Part shown: positions 7,923-8,902 of the stretch, piece after piece | How the letters are laid out: each line of letters starts with the position of its first letter | How positions within the stretch are numbered: the first letter of the stretch is position 1 | Assembly (NCBI GenBank): GCA_023441105.1 | Contig: JAEZQX010000212.1 | Location: 1 to 8,902, forward strand | Length of the DNA stretch: 8,902 nucleotides | DNA from: Pseudomonadota bacterium | GTDB lineage: Bacteria; Pseudomonadota; Gammaproteobacteria; Burkholderiales; Burkholderiaceae | Direction: 5' to 3' | Translations under genes and position numbers: made by a program | Notes under the pieces: generated by a model | What the model saw: the letters and a program-made list of their open reading frames with translations, nothing else | The model's database searches: none | Told to the model about the DNA's origin: nothing

Positions 7923-8708
7923 TCAGGCTGCCGGCACCAGGACCTGGTCGATCACCTTGCCGTCGTCCTCGCTGATCCGGATGCGGGCCGGCAGCAGCGA
8001 CAGGTCCGTGGCCAGCCAGGCGTCGATGGTCGGATCGTCCGGATCGGCCTCGTTGCGCACCGTCAGCCGCACGGCTGCCACCCGCCCGCGTTCGGTCTCG
8101 ACCGCCTCCTCGCCGACCACCAGGAACGACGCCTTGTCGATCTCCTTCATCGACGCGAGCGGCACCGTGAAGCGGCGGCCCGGCTGCAGCAACTCGGGGT
8201 TGCCGCGCGCCAGCAGGCCCACCTGGTAGAACACCGACAGCCGGTCCTGCGTTCCCGGCACCAGCTCCACCTCCGGCGGCGTGCCGCGGCCGATCATCTT
8301 GCCGCGGCGGTGATCGAACTCGATCACCCGCTCCGGCCGCTTGCCGCGCCGCTCGCTGTAGCGCTCGGGCAGCAGGCCCTTGTCGCCCACGCGGCCGACG
8401 CTGGTCTGGATCAGCACGCCGGAATAGAAGATCGCCACCATGCCCACGGCCTTGCCCCGGGTGGCGACTTCGTAGGTATCGCCGCCATTGCGGAGCCGGT
8501 AGTCGATCTCGGCCACCACCAGGTCGCGGCTCCGGTCGCCGTAGTAGACCCGGAAGCGCTGCTCGCCCGACGGCGGCAGCGGCGGCAAGGCGGCACGTGC
8601 AGGCGAGGCAGGCAGGACCGCCGAAGCGACCAGCGCCAGCGGCAAGGTGGCGACGAGGCGGCGCCGGCCGTTGCATGGCGGTTGCTCATCGCAGGTCGTG
8701 TCGGACAA
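7923..8708 (-). CDS. DUF3108 domain-containing exported protein
   Basis: A protein of unknown function, 261 aa from the chosen start. Residues 15-39 form a signal peptide: an Arg-rich RRR, then a hydrophobic LVATLPLALVASAVL core and an ARA cleavage site at 37-39, followed by a Pro-rich linker. The mature domain shows the DUF3108 pattern: FRVYYGD, LVVAEIDYRLRNGGDTYEVATRGKAVG, FYSGVLIQTSVGRV, GLLPERYSERRGKRPERVIEFD and FYQVGLLARG, closing with DAWLATDLSLLPARIRISEDDGKVIDQVL. Such proteins are usually predicted as periplasmic beta-rich proteins. The triple Arg gives a weak twin-arginine look, but Sec export is the simpler reading. The start chosen is TTG at 8708, because GGAGGAA lies 9 nt upstream (8724-8718). 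An ATG at 8759 and a TTG at 8765 are in frame but lack ribosome binding sites. DUF2237 follows 4 nt downstream. Confidence 0.85.
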   Translation of the reverse strand: MSDTTCDEQPPCNGRRRLVATLPLALVASAVLPASPARAALPPLPPSGEQRFRVYYGDRSRDLVVAEIDYRLRNGGDTYEVATRGKAVGMVAIFYSGVLIQTSVGRVGDKGLLPERYSERRGKRPERVIEFDHRRGKMIGRGTPPEVELVPGTQDRLSVFYQVGLLARGNPELLQPGRRFTVPLASMKEIDKASFLVVGEEAVETERGRVAAVRLTVRNEADPDDPTIDAWLATDLSLLPARIRISEDDGKVIDQVLVPAA

Positions 8709-8717
8709 GGCTACGCA

Positions 8718-8724
8718 TTCCTCC
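8718..8724 (-). promoter_or_regulatory. Ribosome binding site pointing to a TTG start for the DUF3108 gene
   Basis: The minus strand reads GGAGGAA, a near-perfect anti-16S match, 9 nt before TTG at 8708. This is the main reason to prefer the shorter protein over starts at 8759 or 8765. The nearest ATG downstream of it (8689) is in another frame. Confidence 0.55.
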
Positions 8725-8815
8725 GGTTTCGCGCCCAGCGACCTGCCGAGGCGGCGCATCGGCAATTCACTGGCGCCGCGCAGGCAGAATGTCTCTCGGC
8801 CTGCGTCTCGAACCC

Positions 8816-8821
8816 TATACT
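8816..8821 (+). promoter_or_regulatory. Possible -10 element for the rightmost plus-strand gene
   Basis: TATACT matches a -10 hexamer at 5 of 6 positions and stands out as AT-rich in GC-rich DNA. No clear -35 lies 17 nt upstream (CTCTCG). The region is between divergent genes, and the same AT-rich patch could serve the minus-strand DUF3108 gene instead. Confidence 0.3.
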
Positions 8822-8866
8822 ATCCCAGCACCCCCCATCTCCTGGACCACCTGCCCGCGCCGTCTC

Positions 8867-8902
8867 GTGAAGATCCGCCTGCACAGCATCTGGAAGTTCC
8901 TG
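8867..8902 (+). CDS. Possible N-terminus of a gene running off the right edge
   Basis: A GTG at 8867 opens 12 codons to the window end, reading (M)KIRLHSIWKFL, a basic and hydrophobic start of the kind seen in inner-membrane or membrane-associated proteins. No Shine-Dalgarno sequence is visible and the frame is also open upstream, so the start is uncertain. A TATACT box lies 46 nt upstream. There is too little sequence to name it. Confidence 0.3.
   Translation, partial: MKIRLHSIWKFL

Noticed and set aside
7917..8870. Plus-strand open frame of 317 codons opposite the DUF3108 gene
   Set aside because: It is a His/Arg/Gln-rich antisense shadow; the minus-strand frame has a signal peptide and family motifs.

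Overview
This is a high-GC (roughly two-thirds G+C by eye) bacterial chromosomal segment, most likely from a gamma- or betaproteobacterium. The best clues are the aroA product, whose motif wording resembles the stand-alone AroA of Xanthomonadales-type gammaproteobacteria, a bacterial-type glutaminyl-tRNA synthetase, and DUF3108 and DUF2237 proteins of proteobacterial type. The genes are compact and share similar codon use. I see no mobile element, CRISPR array, rRNA or tRNA gene.

Layout, left to right. (1) Positions 1-1404, minus strand: aroA (shikimate pathway) is followed with an ATGA overlap by the first codons of another gene that runs off the left edge, by position probably cmk. (2) Positions 1511-2005, plus strand: an unrecognised 164-aa protein, divergent from aroA. 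(3) Positions 2098-4338, plus strand: a small cytoplasmic FKBP-type prolyl isomerase, then glnS. The GlnRS has about 21 extra residues just before its HIGH motif, and a hairpin lies in front of its start codon. (4) Positions 4510-7495, plus strand: a two-gene TRAP-TAXI transporter, made of a periplasmic TAXI solute-binding protein and a fused DctQM permease. They are separated by a 124-nt spacer with stem-loops and a possible 26-codon reading frame. (5) Positions 7538-8708, minus strand: a two-gene unit of a secreted DUF3108 protein and a cytosolic DUF2237 protein, convergent to the transporter. A 10-bp inverted repeat contains both convergent stop codons. (6) Positions 8709-8902: a divergent intergenic region and the possible first 12 codons of a plus-strand gene leaving the right edge.

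The genes are mostly housekeeping (aromatic amino acid synthesis, tRNA charging, protein folding) plus one organic-acid-type uptake system and two proteins of unknown function. No gap exceeds 300 bases. I found no convincing new multi-gene system. The points most worth a second look are the SBP-permease spacer, the GlnRS insertion, the AroA motif set and the unrecognised 164-aa protein.
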